Shown: one piece after another, positions 23,062 to 30,719 of the stretch | Numbering within the stretch: position 1 is the stretch's first letter | Layout: each line of letters opens with the position of its first letter | Source of the DNA: Clostridiales bacterium | GTDB lineage: Bacteria; Bacillota; Clostridia; Oscillospirales; Oscillospiraceae | Assembly: GCA_029267755.1 (NCBI GenBank) | Contig: JAJUHS010000007.1 | Span: 1 to 35,515, forward strand | DNA: 35,515 bases | Reading direction: 5' to 3' | Notes under the pieces: generated by a model | What the model saw: the letters and a program-made list of their open reading frames with translations, nothing else | The model's database searches: none | What the model was told of the DNA's origin: nothing | Program-made: the position numbers and the translations under genes

Positions 23062-24252
23062 TCACAGCAACTCGATAATATCCGCCGTACCCATGCCGCC
23101 CGCGATGCAGAGCGTAGCAAGCCCGTACCTGACGCTGCGGCGGCGCATTTCATGCAGCAGCGTAACAAGTATGCGGCAGCCCGACGATCCCACGGGATGC
23201 CCCAGCGCGATTGCTCCGCCGTTGACGTTTACAATCGATTCATCCATACCCAGTTCGCGGATGCAGCCGATAGCCTGCGCGGCGAATGCCTCGTTCAGTT
23301 CAACAAGCCCGATATCGCCGATCGTCAGTCCGGCCTTTTCGAGAGCCTTACGGGTTGCGGGGACGGGGCCGAGGCCCATGATTCTCGGGTCGATACCCGC
23401 ATTTGCGTAGCTTACGAATCTGGCAAGCGGCTTAAATCCAAGCTCTCTGGCCTTGTCGGCGGACATGATGAGCATCGCCGAGGCTCCGTCGTTGCGTCCG
23501 GAGGACGTACCCGCCGTTACCGTTCCGTTCGGTTTGAAAGCGGGCTTCAGCTTTGCCAGCTTCTCAAGCGAAGTTTCCCTGGGGAATTCGTCGGTATCGA
23601 AAATTATGGGGTCGCCCTTCTTCTGAGGTATGACAACAGGAACGATTTCCTGCTTGAAGCGCCCCTCGCGAATCGCAGCGGCGGCCTTCTGCTGGCTCTT
23701 CAGCGCAAAAACCTCCTGCTCCTCCCTCGTAATGCCCATTTTTTCGGCCACATTCTCCGCCGTCATGCCCATGTTAAAGCTGCCGTATATCTCCTGCGGC
23801 TGGCTCTGGGGCTGCACCTCGACCAGCGAGTCGAGAAGCTGAGTATTTCCGGTGCCAAGACCAAATCTGGCTCCGCGAATATAGAAGGGAGCCGTGCTCA
23901 TGCTCTCTGCGCCGCCCGCGATTACGACGTCGCAATCGCCGCTTTTTATGCTCATCACCGCATTGTTTACGGCGGTCAGGGCCGAAGCGCACTGCCGCAT
24001 CACCGTGTATGCCGGAACCTCCTCCGGTATTCCGCAGTAGAGGGCGGCGAGCCTCGCGATATTCGGATTATCAGACGACTGGCGGCAGTGGCCCATAACC
24101 ACTTCGTCGATTTTTTTTGGGTCTATGCCGCTTCTGTCGATAATGCCCTTGATGACGGTTCTGGCGAGCTCGACGGCCGAAACATCCTTAAGCGTTCCGC
24201 CAAGCGTTCCCACAGCCGTCCTGCAGGCCTCGACTATAACTACTTCACGCAT
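23062..24252 (-). CDS. Acetyl-CoA acetyltransferase (thiolase)
   Basis: Thiolases cleave acetoacetyl-CoA with CoA into two acetyl-CoA, or run in reverse. The 396-residue protein has the nucleophile C88 in MRQCASAL, then [10 protein letters not shown], the base H352 in GHPVGSSG, and C382 in CIAGGMG. The canonical form after the nucleophile is CGSGL or CASGL; here it is CASAL. GAAGGAG is close before the ATG. It lies between the small subunit of the molybdenum enzyme and the SDR on one transcript, and would complete the pathway to acetyl-CoA. Confidence 0.93.
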   Translation of the reverse strand: MREVVIVEACRTAVGTLGGTLKDVSAVELARTVIKGIIDRSGIDPKKIDEVVMGHCRQSSDNPNIARLAALYCGIPEEVPAYTVMRQCASALTAVNNAVMSIKSGDCDVVIAGGAESMSTAPFYIRGARFGLGTGNTQLLDSLVEVQPQSQPQEIYGSFNMGMTAENVAEKMGITREEQEVFALKSQQKAAAAIREGRFKQEIVPVVIPQKKGDPIIFDTDEFPRETSLEKLAKLKPAFKPNGTVTAGTSSGRNDGASAMLIMSADKARELGFKPLARFVSYANAGIDPRIMGLGPVPATRKALEKAGLTIGDIGLVELNEAFAAQAIGCIRELGMDESIVNVNGGAIALGHPVGSSGCRILVTLLHEMRRRSVRYGLATLCIAGGMGTADIIELL

Positions 24253-24272
24253 AAAATTCTCCTTCGTGTTCG

Positions 24273-24303
24273 TCTGCGCGCAGACCGAAAGCCCGCGCGC
24301 AGA
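24273..24303 (-). repeat. GC-rich hairpin between the small subunit and thiolase genes
   Basis: TCTGCGCGC (24273-24281) and GCGCGCAGA (24295-24303) can pair over 9 bp around a 13-base loop in the 60-base gap. No T tract follows. It may stabilise or separate segments of the transcript; the shorter palindrome GTCTGCGCGCAGAC at 24272-24285 is an alternative fold. Confidence 0.45.
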
Positions 24304-24312
24304 TTGAATAAA

Positions 24313-25149
24313 TTACAATATTGGGCAAAGAATGGTCTCTTCGACAAAGTGATCCTTATCCGTCACTGCCGACAGCTTTACGCTCCTATATCCCTTCATC
24401 TCAATGGTAATGTCAAACTTCTTGTCCTTGGGCAGGTTATCGACCTCCCAGTCGCCGGCCCAGTTTGTAACGGTTTCAAAGACCTTGCCGCAGCTTTCGC
24501 ATTTCAAAGTGACTTTTGCCCCGATAGCCACTTCATCCTCCGGCAAATACACGGTTCCCGCAAGGAAGATGCCCGGGATGTTCAGGTGTACGACGTTTGT
24601 TTCCTGTCCCTCAAGGCCCTTGAGCTGTGTCACCTTTCCGGCCGCTATTTTCTTTGAAACCTCGCTGTTGGGATCGTCAAGGTCGCCGAAGATGAGCGCC
24701 TGGTTTGGGCAGGCTTCCACGCAGCGCGGGACCTTATAGCCTTCTTCAAGCAGCTCTGCGCACATGGTGCACTTCTGCGCGACCTGCTCCTCTTCGTTCC
24801 AGTAAATTGCTCCTATCGGGCAAGAATCTGCTATTTCCTTCTGTCCCTTCGCCTTGACGGGGTCTATGATGACGATTCCGTCCGGTCTTTTATATACCGC
24901 ACCGTTTTTCGCTGCTTTCATGCAGGCGGGATCCTGGCAGTGCGAACAGGGCGTGGGTACAGTCGCAACTTTTATATTGCCTGGCCTGTCGCCGCGCTCC
25001 CATTCGACAATGTTCATCCAGAACTGGCCCATATGAGGCTCGGCAACCGAATATTTTGAGGAATATCCGCAGTGTTCGTCCTTGCATGCCATGAAGCAGT
25101 TGTAGCAGGCCATGCAGCGTGCGGAATCGATGGCAATACCGTATCTCAT
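24313..25149 (-). CDS. athS: Transhydroxylase-type iron-sulfur small subunit with three clusters
   Basis: This 278-residue chain is a ferredoxin-like partner of the molybdenum subunit. Cysteines at 12, 15, 18, 22, 68, 71, 76, 110, 127, 130, 143 and 147 can bind three [4Fe-4S] clusters. The four cysteines of a fourth cluster, present in the paralog at 30712, are replaced here by A80, A100, Q103 and I106. As I recall, the Pelobacter pyrogallol transhydroxylase small subunit also has three clusters. The C-terminal part (about 190-278) is a beta-sandwich, Cna-B/carboxypeptidase-regulatory-like domain (AIGAKVTLKCESCGKVFETV, in part, then GDWEVDNLP), another mark of that family. The gene starts one base after the large-subunit stop. 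Confidence 0.85.
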   Translation of the reverse strand: MRYGIAIDSARCMACYNCFMACKDEHCGYSSKYSVAEPHMGQFWMNIVEWERGDRPGNIKVATVPTPCSHCQDPACMKAAKNGAVYKRPDGIVIIDPVKAKGQKEIADSCPIGAIYWNEEEQVAQKCTMCAELLEEGYKVPRCVEACPNQALIFGDLDDPNSEVSKKIAAGKVTQLKGLEGQETNVVHLNIPGIFLAGTVYLPEDEVAIGAKVTLKCESCGKVFETVTNWAGDWEVDNLPKDKKFDITIEMKGYRSVKLSAVTDKDHFVEETILCPIL

Positions 25150-25150
25150 C

Positions 25151-27718
25151 CTACTTGACCCCCTCTAAAATTTTTTCAAATCCCTGTCCGTATTCAGCGG
25201 GCACCTCGAATTTTTCAACTTCCACGAGGGTCGTATTGGGAACCATTCCCGGCACCTTGCGGCCCATGAGCTGACTCGGTGTAAGAAGGTTCGTGCAGCC
25301 GCCCTTGTCGGCGGAAATCTCGCCGTAAACCACGGGATTGTATATTCCGGAAGACGCGTAGCAGTGTATGGTTTCGGGTTTTACGCGATTTGTTATGCGC
25401 GCGATCCCCAGTATGGAGCCGCGGTCATTGTAAACCCGGATTATATCTCCCTCGGAAATGCCTTTTTTCTCGGCTACTATCGGGTTTATGCGAATGACCT
25501 GATAGGGGTTTCCGTTTACGACCTTGCGGTTCTCCGGGATTTCCCAAAGCCATTTGTTATGCTGCTGATGGTGAGTGTGGTAGTCAAATCTCGGATGCGG
25601 GGATATTAGCGCATAGGGGAAGCGATGGGCCAGCAGCGATTTATGGCCCTCCCAGCTATGCTTATAAGAGGCTATGGGAGTACGCACCTCATCGTCAGGA
25701 GCGTACTTCAGAAGGCTTTCCGAAACGAACTCGAACTTGCCCGTAAGAGTGCCGAGCTTTCCTTCCTCCTGACAGGGCTTGTGGTTCGGGGTGTCGCAGG
25801 GATAACCCTCCGCAAACCAGCGGAAGCCGTAGTGGCGCTCCCAGTTTTCGGGTACGCCCGCAACATAGTAACCCTTCTTCATAAAGTCTTCCCAGCTTAT
25901 TCTCTTGCTGAGATCGCTGAATTCCCAGAAGCGCTTGCACCACGCAAGCTCGTCGCGCCCCTCGGTGAACTTCTCGCCGAAGCCGAGGCGTTCCGCGAGC
26001 TGGGAGAATATCCAGTAGTCCGAACGGGATTCCCAAAGCGGCTCTATCGCCTTATCCTGGAATACGACTACCTGCCAGTTGTTGCCGGTCTGGCTGTGGC
26101 TTTGGTATCCGGAGTTTCCGGAGTTGCAGAACTCACCTATATCATATCGTTCGAGGTTTGTGCAGGCGGGCAGTATAACGTCCGCAAAGCGTCCCTCGGG
26201 ATTGAAGTGTATGTCCTGGTTGACGACGAACTCGAGCTCCGGACTCTTGTACATTTTAGCCCACTTGTTTGTATCGAGCATAGTTCCGAAGAAGCTGCCG
26301 CCGTAACGGTAGAACATATGCACCCTGTTGCAGCCGGGCAGCGGATAGACGTGCTCGGTGAACTGCTGCTCCAGCGAACCGCCGCAGAATCCCTCTCCAT
26401 ACCACTCGTAGTGGCCCTCAAGAATGGCCTCTGGCAAATTGGTGCGGTACAGCACCTGCTGCACCTCGTTTACCGGCGTATAGTCGGCAACCGGAGCCGA
26501 AGCTATTGAGCTTTTCGGGTCTGAATATCCGCCGAACCAGAAATTATAGTCCATAGGCGCGCCCGTGGTGCCGGTCCACATGTTCTGGCCGGGCTTGCCC
26601 ATACCCTGCATCGCGAAAAGCTGAACCATAATTCTCGCAAATTCGGTACCGTTTGCGGTGCGGCATACTCCGCCGAAACCGCCGCGCATTCCCGAGCCGC
26701 CCATGGTCTTTGTGGACGCCCAGCGGCGGGCTATTGCCTTAATGTCGGCCGCCTTGACGCCGGTAATTTCCTCCGCCCATTTCGGGGTCTTCGGAGTTCT
26801 GTCGACGCCTTTACCAAGTATATGATCAGCCCACTCGTCAAAGCGGTGAGCATGCTTTTCGATATATTCCTTATCGTATGTGCCCTCGGTCAGCCATACA
26901 TAAGCGATGGCTTCCGCAAGCGCCGCGTCCGTGCCCATGCGGGGTCCTATCCACTTGTCGCCGTTCTTTACGCTTGAGAAGTTGTTGAACGGGTCGATGT
27001 AGATAAACTGTACTCCCAGCTCCTTGAGCCAGTGGCGCCAGATCGCGCTTTCGTTTGCCGCATAGCCGCCGCGGGTAGTATCCGGGTCATGCGACCACAT
27101 AATCATGGTCTCGACATTTTTCAAAGCGTCCTCGAGCAGATCAAAGGGTTCCGGGCCGCCAAGACGCCACCAATAGCCGTAGGTGTGCGGAGCGCCCCAG
27201 TGGAAGCCTTCCCAAGAGTCGGGATTGTCCATTATGCGGGTGTATCCGAGCATATTGAAGAACCGCTTGAAGCATGAAAGCTTATAACCGAGAAGCCCCC
27301 AGCTGTGGTGAGAGCTGGTTATCGCCGTCACCGACTCCTTGCCGTAGGTTTTCTGGATGCGCTTAGTCTCCCTTGCTATGAGGTCAAGCGCCTCGTCCCA
27401 GGTTGCGCGGCGGTATCCGGACTTGCCCCTGTTTTCTGTATTGCGGTTTTTGCCGTCCGGCGTCTCCACAAAGTCCTCACGGATCATCGGATACTTAAGG
27501 CGGTCGTAAGAGTAAACCCTGTCCTTTTCCTGAAGCGCTACAAGTGATACCGTGGTATTTTTGGGCGGGCTGAAGGTCCTTCCTCTAGCCTCAATCTTCC
27601 ATGGCTTAGGGTCGGTCTCGTCAAATACAAGAGGCCTTACGCGCCTGATTACGCCGTCTTCGGTGTGTATCCTGATCGGACCGCCGACACAAATGCTGTG
27701 GGTGATCTTTTCAGCCAT
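25151..27718 (-). CDS. athL: Molybdopterin oxidoreductase, pyrogallol-phloroglucinol transhydroxylase-like large subunit
   Basis: The 855-residue protein belongs to the DMSO reductase family (bis-MGD molybdenum). It lacks an N-terminal CxxC iron-sulfur motif and a Tat signal, as expected for cytoplasmic transhydroxylase (about 875 residues in Pelobacter). Active-site residues of that enzyme, recalled as His144, Tyr152, Arg153, Asp174, Ser175 (Mo ligand), Trp176 and Tyr404, align with H137, Y145, K146, D167, S168, W169 and probably Y398. The spacing of 30 between the histidine and aspartate is the same. The reaction would move a hydroxyl group from a tetrahydroxybenzene cosubstrate to pyrogallol, giving phloroglucinol. 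GGAGGGAGATAT precedes the ATG. It is first in a transcript with its small subunit, a thiolase and the SDR. Confidence 0.85.
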   Translation of the reverse strand: MAEKITHSICVGGPIRIHTEDGVIRRVRPLVFDETDPKPWKIEARGRTFSPPKNTTVSLVALQEKDRVYSYDRLKYPMIREDFVETPDGKNRNTENRGKSGYRRATWDEALDLIARETKRIQKTYGKESVTAITSSHHSWGLLGYKLSCFKRFFNMLGYTRIMDNPDSWEGFHWGAPHTYGYWWRLGGPEPFDLLEDALKNVETMIMWSHDPDTTRGGYAANESAIWRHWLKELGVQFIYIDPFNNFSSVKNGDKWIGPRMGTDAALAEAIAYVWLTEGTYDKEYIEKHAHRFDEWADHILGKGVDRTPKTPKWAEEITGVKAADIKAIARRWASTKTMGGSGMRGGFGGVCRTANGTEFARIMVQLFAMQGMGKPGQNMWTGTTGAPMDYNFWFGGYSDPKSSIASAPVADYTPVNEVQQVLYRTNLPEAILEGHYEWYGEGFCGGSLEQQFTEHVYPLPGCNRVHMFYRYGGSFFGTMLDTNKWAKMYKSPELEFVVNQDIHFNPEGRFADVILPACTNLERYDIGEFCNSGNSGYQSHSQTGNNWQVVVFQDKAIEPLWESRSDYWIFSQLAERLGFGEKFTEGRDELAWCKRFWEFSDLSKRISWEDFMKKGYYVAGVPENWERHYGFRWFAEGYPCDTPNHKPCQEEGKLGTLTGKFEFVSESLLKYAPDDEVRTPIASYKHSWEGHKSLLAHRFPYALISPHPRFDYHTHHQQHNKWLWEIPENRKVVNGNPYQVIRINPIVAEKKGISEGDIIRVYNDRGSILGIARITNRVKPETIHCYASSGIYNPVVYGEISADKGGCTNLLTPSQLMGRKVPGMVPNTTLVEVEKFEVPAEYGQGFEKILEGVK

Positions 27719-27819
27719 ATATCTCCCTCCTGTTGATTTTTTTGATCTTCACGCGGCAGAAATGACGGAACACGTCTATTCATCCAGCCGCAGTTATTAT
27801 GTGAAGCCGTTTTGTATTA

Positions 27820-27850
27820 ATTCTAAACCATGGAATAATACCAATGTCAA
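27820..27850 (-). promoter_or_regulatory. Promoter of the first molybdenum-enzyme operon
   Basis: On the minus strand the -35 is a perfect TTGACA (27850-27845). The -10 is either TTTAGA with extended TGG at 17 bp (27827-27822) or TAGAAT at 19 bp (27825-27820). A 19-bp spacer is typical of MerR-controlled promoters. The leader to the ATG is about 95 bases. Confidence 0.55.
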
Positions 27851-27884
27851 TCCCTTTATAAACACTATTTTTGTGCAGTATAGT

Positions 27885-27918
27885 TTACCGATAACAACCT
27901 ATTGGCTGTTATCGGTAA
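27885..27918. promoter_or_regulatory. Perfect inverted repeat, candidate operator between divergent operons
   Basis: TTACCGATAACA (27885-27896) and TGTTATCGGTAA (27907-27918) are perfect 12-bp arms around a 10-base centre. It lies in the 268-base gap between the two molybdenum-enzyme operons, upstream of both predicted promoters. Its centre is about 65 bases before the predicted plus-strand start, the usual place for a LysR activator site. No T tract follows either arm, so a terminator is unlikely. Confidence 0.7.
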
Positions 27919-27954
27919 TATAAAAAATTGGTTTCCTTTTAGGCTCAATTTTTA

Positions 27955-27960
27955 TATAAT
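27955..27960 (+). promoter_or_regulatory. Likely -10 element for the second molybdenum-enzyme operon
   Basis: TATAAT lies 27 bases before the start codon of the plus-strand large subunit. The matching -35 position holds only TTTCCT, a poor match, which suggests activator dependence. A GGTAAC half-site resembling the operator arm overlaps the start region at 27964-27969. Confidence 0.45.
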
Positions 27961-27986
27961 TATAGGTAACAAAAAGGGGTGACTGC

Positions 27987-30719
27987 ATGAACGATAAATT
28001 CAGACCCGACGAAACTAACATCGTAAGCTTCAGTCTTATGGGGCCGGAAAGCGGAGCTCCCTGTCTCGTGGATTCCAAGAACGGCGAAATGATTCGCATC
28101 AGGCCGTATTATTATGACAGAGAGCATATAGAAAAAAACTGCAACCCGTGGAAAATAGAGGCTAGGGGCAAAACCTTTGCCGCCCCAGAAAAGGTAACCA
28201 TTACTCCTTTCGGGCTGGGATACAAATCCAGAGTCTACTCACCCAACCGCGTGCGCTGGCCGCTCAAACGCGTCGACTGGGATCCGAAGGGCGAGCGGAA
28301 CCCGCAAAACCGCGGCAAAAGCAAATTTGTCCGGATTTCATGGGACGAGGCCGCGCAGATAGTTGCGGACGAGCTTGTGAGGATCCGCGACACCTACGGT
28401 CCGGAGGCCGTCTTATGCCAGGCCGATATGCACGGAGAGGGGAAAAACGTTTCCCCCAGTCACGGCTGCCCGAACCGTCTGCTTTCACTGATGGGCGGCT
28501 ACACGCTTCAGATGCGCAACGCCGACAGCTGGGAGGGCTGGTTCTGGGGTGCAAAGCACGTCTGGGGCTGCGAACCGGTCGGAGAGATGGCTCCGCAGGC
28601 AAACCTATACCCGGATATTGCCAAAAATTCGGACCTTCTCCTCTTCTGGGGCTGTGATCCGGAAACCACGCCTCTCGGCGTGGTCAGCCATATGCCCAGC
28701 AGGCTATGCTACTGGCTCAGCGAGATAGGTCTGAAAAGCGTATTTATCTGCCCGGATCTTAACTATGGCGCCGCGGTACACGCGGATAAATGGATACCCA
28801 TACTCCCGAACACAGACGCGGCCCTTCAGCTTGCAATAGCCTATATCTGGATAACCGAAGGCACTTATGACAAGGAATATATAGCCTCCCACGCTTACGG
28901 CTTCGATAAATTTGAGGACTACGTCCTCGGGCGCGAGGACGGTGTGCCGAAAACTCCCGCCTGGGCCTCCGAAAAATGCGGAGTGGCGGAATGGACCATA
29001 AAGGCGCTCGCAAGAGATTGGGCCAAAAAGACCGCCAGCATTATTCACGGAAACGGCGGCTGCTATATAAGGGGCCCTTATTCGACGGAACCCGCGAGGC
29101 TAGAGGTAATGCTGCTCGCCATGCGCGGGCTCGGGAAGCCCGGTGTGCATCAGGCAAAGATGATAGAGTGGAACCTCTGGAACCGGGATTTCCCCGTACC
29201 TTATCAGGGGCAGTTTGTCCCTGCTGTTCCTCATATATGCGACGCGCTCCGCCCTGTCGACGGGGACGTTTCTCCGGATATAAATATGAAGCGCTTCGTA
29301 CTTTCCGACGCGCAAAAGGAAAGAGCTCCGCAGCTTATAGATTTATTTGAGCAGCTTCCGGCACCGAAGCAGTTTATTCCTAGAACGCTTATTCACAAGG
29401 CAATTCTGGAAGGCCATGCGGAATGGTACGGCCTCCAGTGCTTTAGCAGCAGCCAGGTGCCGGACAAGAACAATTACCGCAAGCCGACATCCGAATACCA
29501 GTTTGAAAAAATTGTCTACCCTCGCCCGGGACTTTCCCGTGTTCACATGATGTGGACGGACGCCCCCTGTCAGGTGACCTGCTGGAATAACGGCAACCTG
29601 ACGATAGAGGCGATGCGAAGCCCTGAAATAGAGTGCATCGTAGCCCAGCACCCCTGGCTTGAAAACGACTGCTACTTTGCAGACATTATTTTCCCCGTCG
29701 CCACAAAGCATGAGATTTCGGACATCGGCAACGACCTTAGCTCAGGCGGGTTCGTTTCCGTGTATCTCGAGCGCCCATGCTGCCCGCCGGTGGGAGAGTC
29801 GGTTTCGGATTTCGACGTCTGTGCGCGCGTTGCGGAGAAGCTCGGCCCGGAATACCTCCGCGCTTATACGGGCAATCTTACGGAGGAGGACAGAGTCCGC
29901 TTTTTCTATGCCGCTTCCGGCTGCGAAGAGCATATGTCCTGGGAAGAATTCAAGAATCGGAAAATCTTCGTCGTTCCCTGCAAGCCGGACGCGCAGGAGC
30001 TTCCGGCAGGTCTTTACGAGTTCTACAAGAATCCCAAGGCAAATCCCCTGTCGACGCCGACAGGACTGCTTGAGTTCTCGTCGACGGCGATAGAAAAGCA
30101 TATGCCGGGCGACCCTGAGCGCCCGCCCGTTCCGAAATGGATAGAAAAGAGCGAAAGCCACGACGAAAGGCTTTCTAGCGAAAGGGCGAAAAAATACCCT
30201 CTGCTGTGCATGTCGAACCACGGGCGCTGGAGAATGCACGCGCAGTGTGACGACATCATCTGGAACCGTGAAGTCGAAACCATGAAGATCAGGGCGGCCG
30301 ACGGTTACCAGTACGAGCCGGTCTGGATGCACACAAGCGAAGCCGAAGCTCGAGGAATAAAGCACGGCGATATCGTCAAGGTGTTTAACGAGCGCGGGAC
30401 CGTGCTATGCGGCGCCTATGTCACCGAGCGTCTTATCCCCTGCACCTGCTATGTCGACCACGGCTCGAGGCTTGACCCAATCATTCCTGGAGTTTTGGAC
30501 AGGGGCGGTTGCATTAACTCCATTACACCCACATCGATGACTTCAAAGAACTCCACTGGAATGGCCGTCAGCGGTTTCCTTGTCGAGGTTCAGAAGGTCA
30601 CGGACGAGGAGATGGCCGCGTGGCGGAGGGATTATCCGGAGGCCTTTGCCCGGAAAGTAGACTACGCCGCCGGAGTATGCCTTGACGGCTGGCTGATTGG
30701 AGATGAGGAAAATGGCTAA
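27987..30719 (+). CDS. Second transhydroxylase-family molybdopterin large subunit, divergent active site
   Basis: The 910-residue protein is a paralog of the large subunit at 25151, again with no iron-sulfur motif or Tat signal at the N-terminus. It keeps the DSW triplet (D180, S181, W182; serine as predicted Mo ligand) and a histidine at 149 in ADMHGEGKN. The positions of Tyr152 and Arg153 of the Pelobacter enzyme become S158 and H159, and Tyr404 aligns with a phenylalanine (about F402) if NFWFGGY is matched to NLWNRDF. AGGGGTG precedes the ATG. Its partner has four clusters, which points to net electron transfer. Resorcinol hydroxylase-like or phenol dehydroxylase activity is possible; transhydroxylation of another ring is the alternative. 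The substrate is not known. Confidence 0.8.
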   Translation: MNDKFRPDETNIVSFSLMGPESGAPCLVDSKNGEMIRIRPYYYDREHIEKNCNPWKIEARGKTFAAPEKVTITPFGLGYKSRVYSPNRVRWPLKRVDWDPKGERNPQNRGKSKFVRISWDEAAQIVADELVRIRDTYGPEAVLCQADMHGEGKNVSPSHGCPNRLLSLMGGYTLQMRNADSWEGWFWGAKHVWGCEPVGEMAPQANLYPDIAKNSDLLLFWGCDPETTPLGVVSHMPSRLCYWLSEIGLKSVFICPDLNYGAAVHADKWIPILPNTDAALQLAIAYIWITEGTYDKEYIASHAYGFDKFEDYVLGREDGVPKTPAWASEKCGVAEWTIKALARDWAKKTASIIHGNGGCYIRGPYSTEPARLEVMLLAMRGLGKPGVHQAKMIEWNLWNRDFPVPYQGQFVPAVPHICDALRPVDGDVSPDINMKRFVLSDAQKERAPQLIDLFEQLPAPKQFIPRTLIHKAILEGHAEWYGLQCFSSSQVPDKNNYRKPTSEYQFEKIVYPRPGLSRVHMMWTDAPCQVTCWNNGNLTIEAMRSPEIECIVAQHPWLENDCYFADIIFPVATKHEISDIGNDLSSGGFVSVYLERPCCPPVGESVSDFDVCARVAEKLGPEYLRAYTGNLTEEDRVRFFYAASGCEEHMSWEEFKNRKIFVVPCKPDAQELPAGLYEFYKNPKANPLSTPTGLLEFSSTAIEKHMPGDPERPPVPKWIEKSESHDERLSSERAKKYPLLCMSNHGRWRMHAQCDDIIWNREVETMKIRAADGYQYEPVWMHTSEAEARGIKHGDIVKVFNERGTVLCGAYVTERLIPCTCYVDHGSRLDPIIPGVLDRGGCINSITPTSMTSKNSTGMAVSGFLVEVQKVTDEEMAAWRRDYPEAFARKVDYAAGVCLDGWLIGDEENG

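Noticed and set aside
16980-24252. Lysine fermentation cluster (Kce, CoA-transferase)
   Set aside because: The aminomutases, 3,5-diaminohexanoate dehydrogenase and 3-aminobutyryl-CoA ammonia-lyase are absent. The cyclase-family hydrolase, SDR and transhydroxylase point to phloroglucinol instead.
22591-24657. A 688-codon open frame on the plus strand
   Set aside because: It lies antisense to the SDR, thiolase and small-subunit genes, which have clear catalytic motifs and ribosome binding sites. Its translation is rich in Arg, His and Leu without any recognisable domain, typical of a codon-bias shadow.
25625-26509. A 294-codon plus-strand open frame
   Set aside because: It is antisense to the first molybdenum large subunit and low in sequence complexity (Ala, Leu, Val), so it is a shadow frame.
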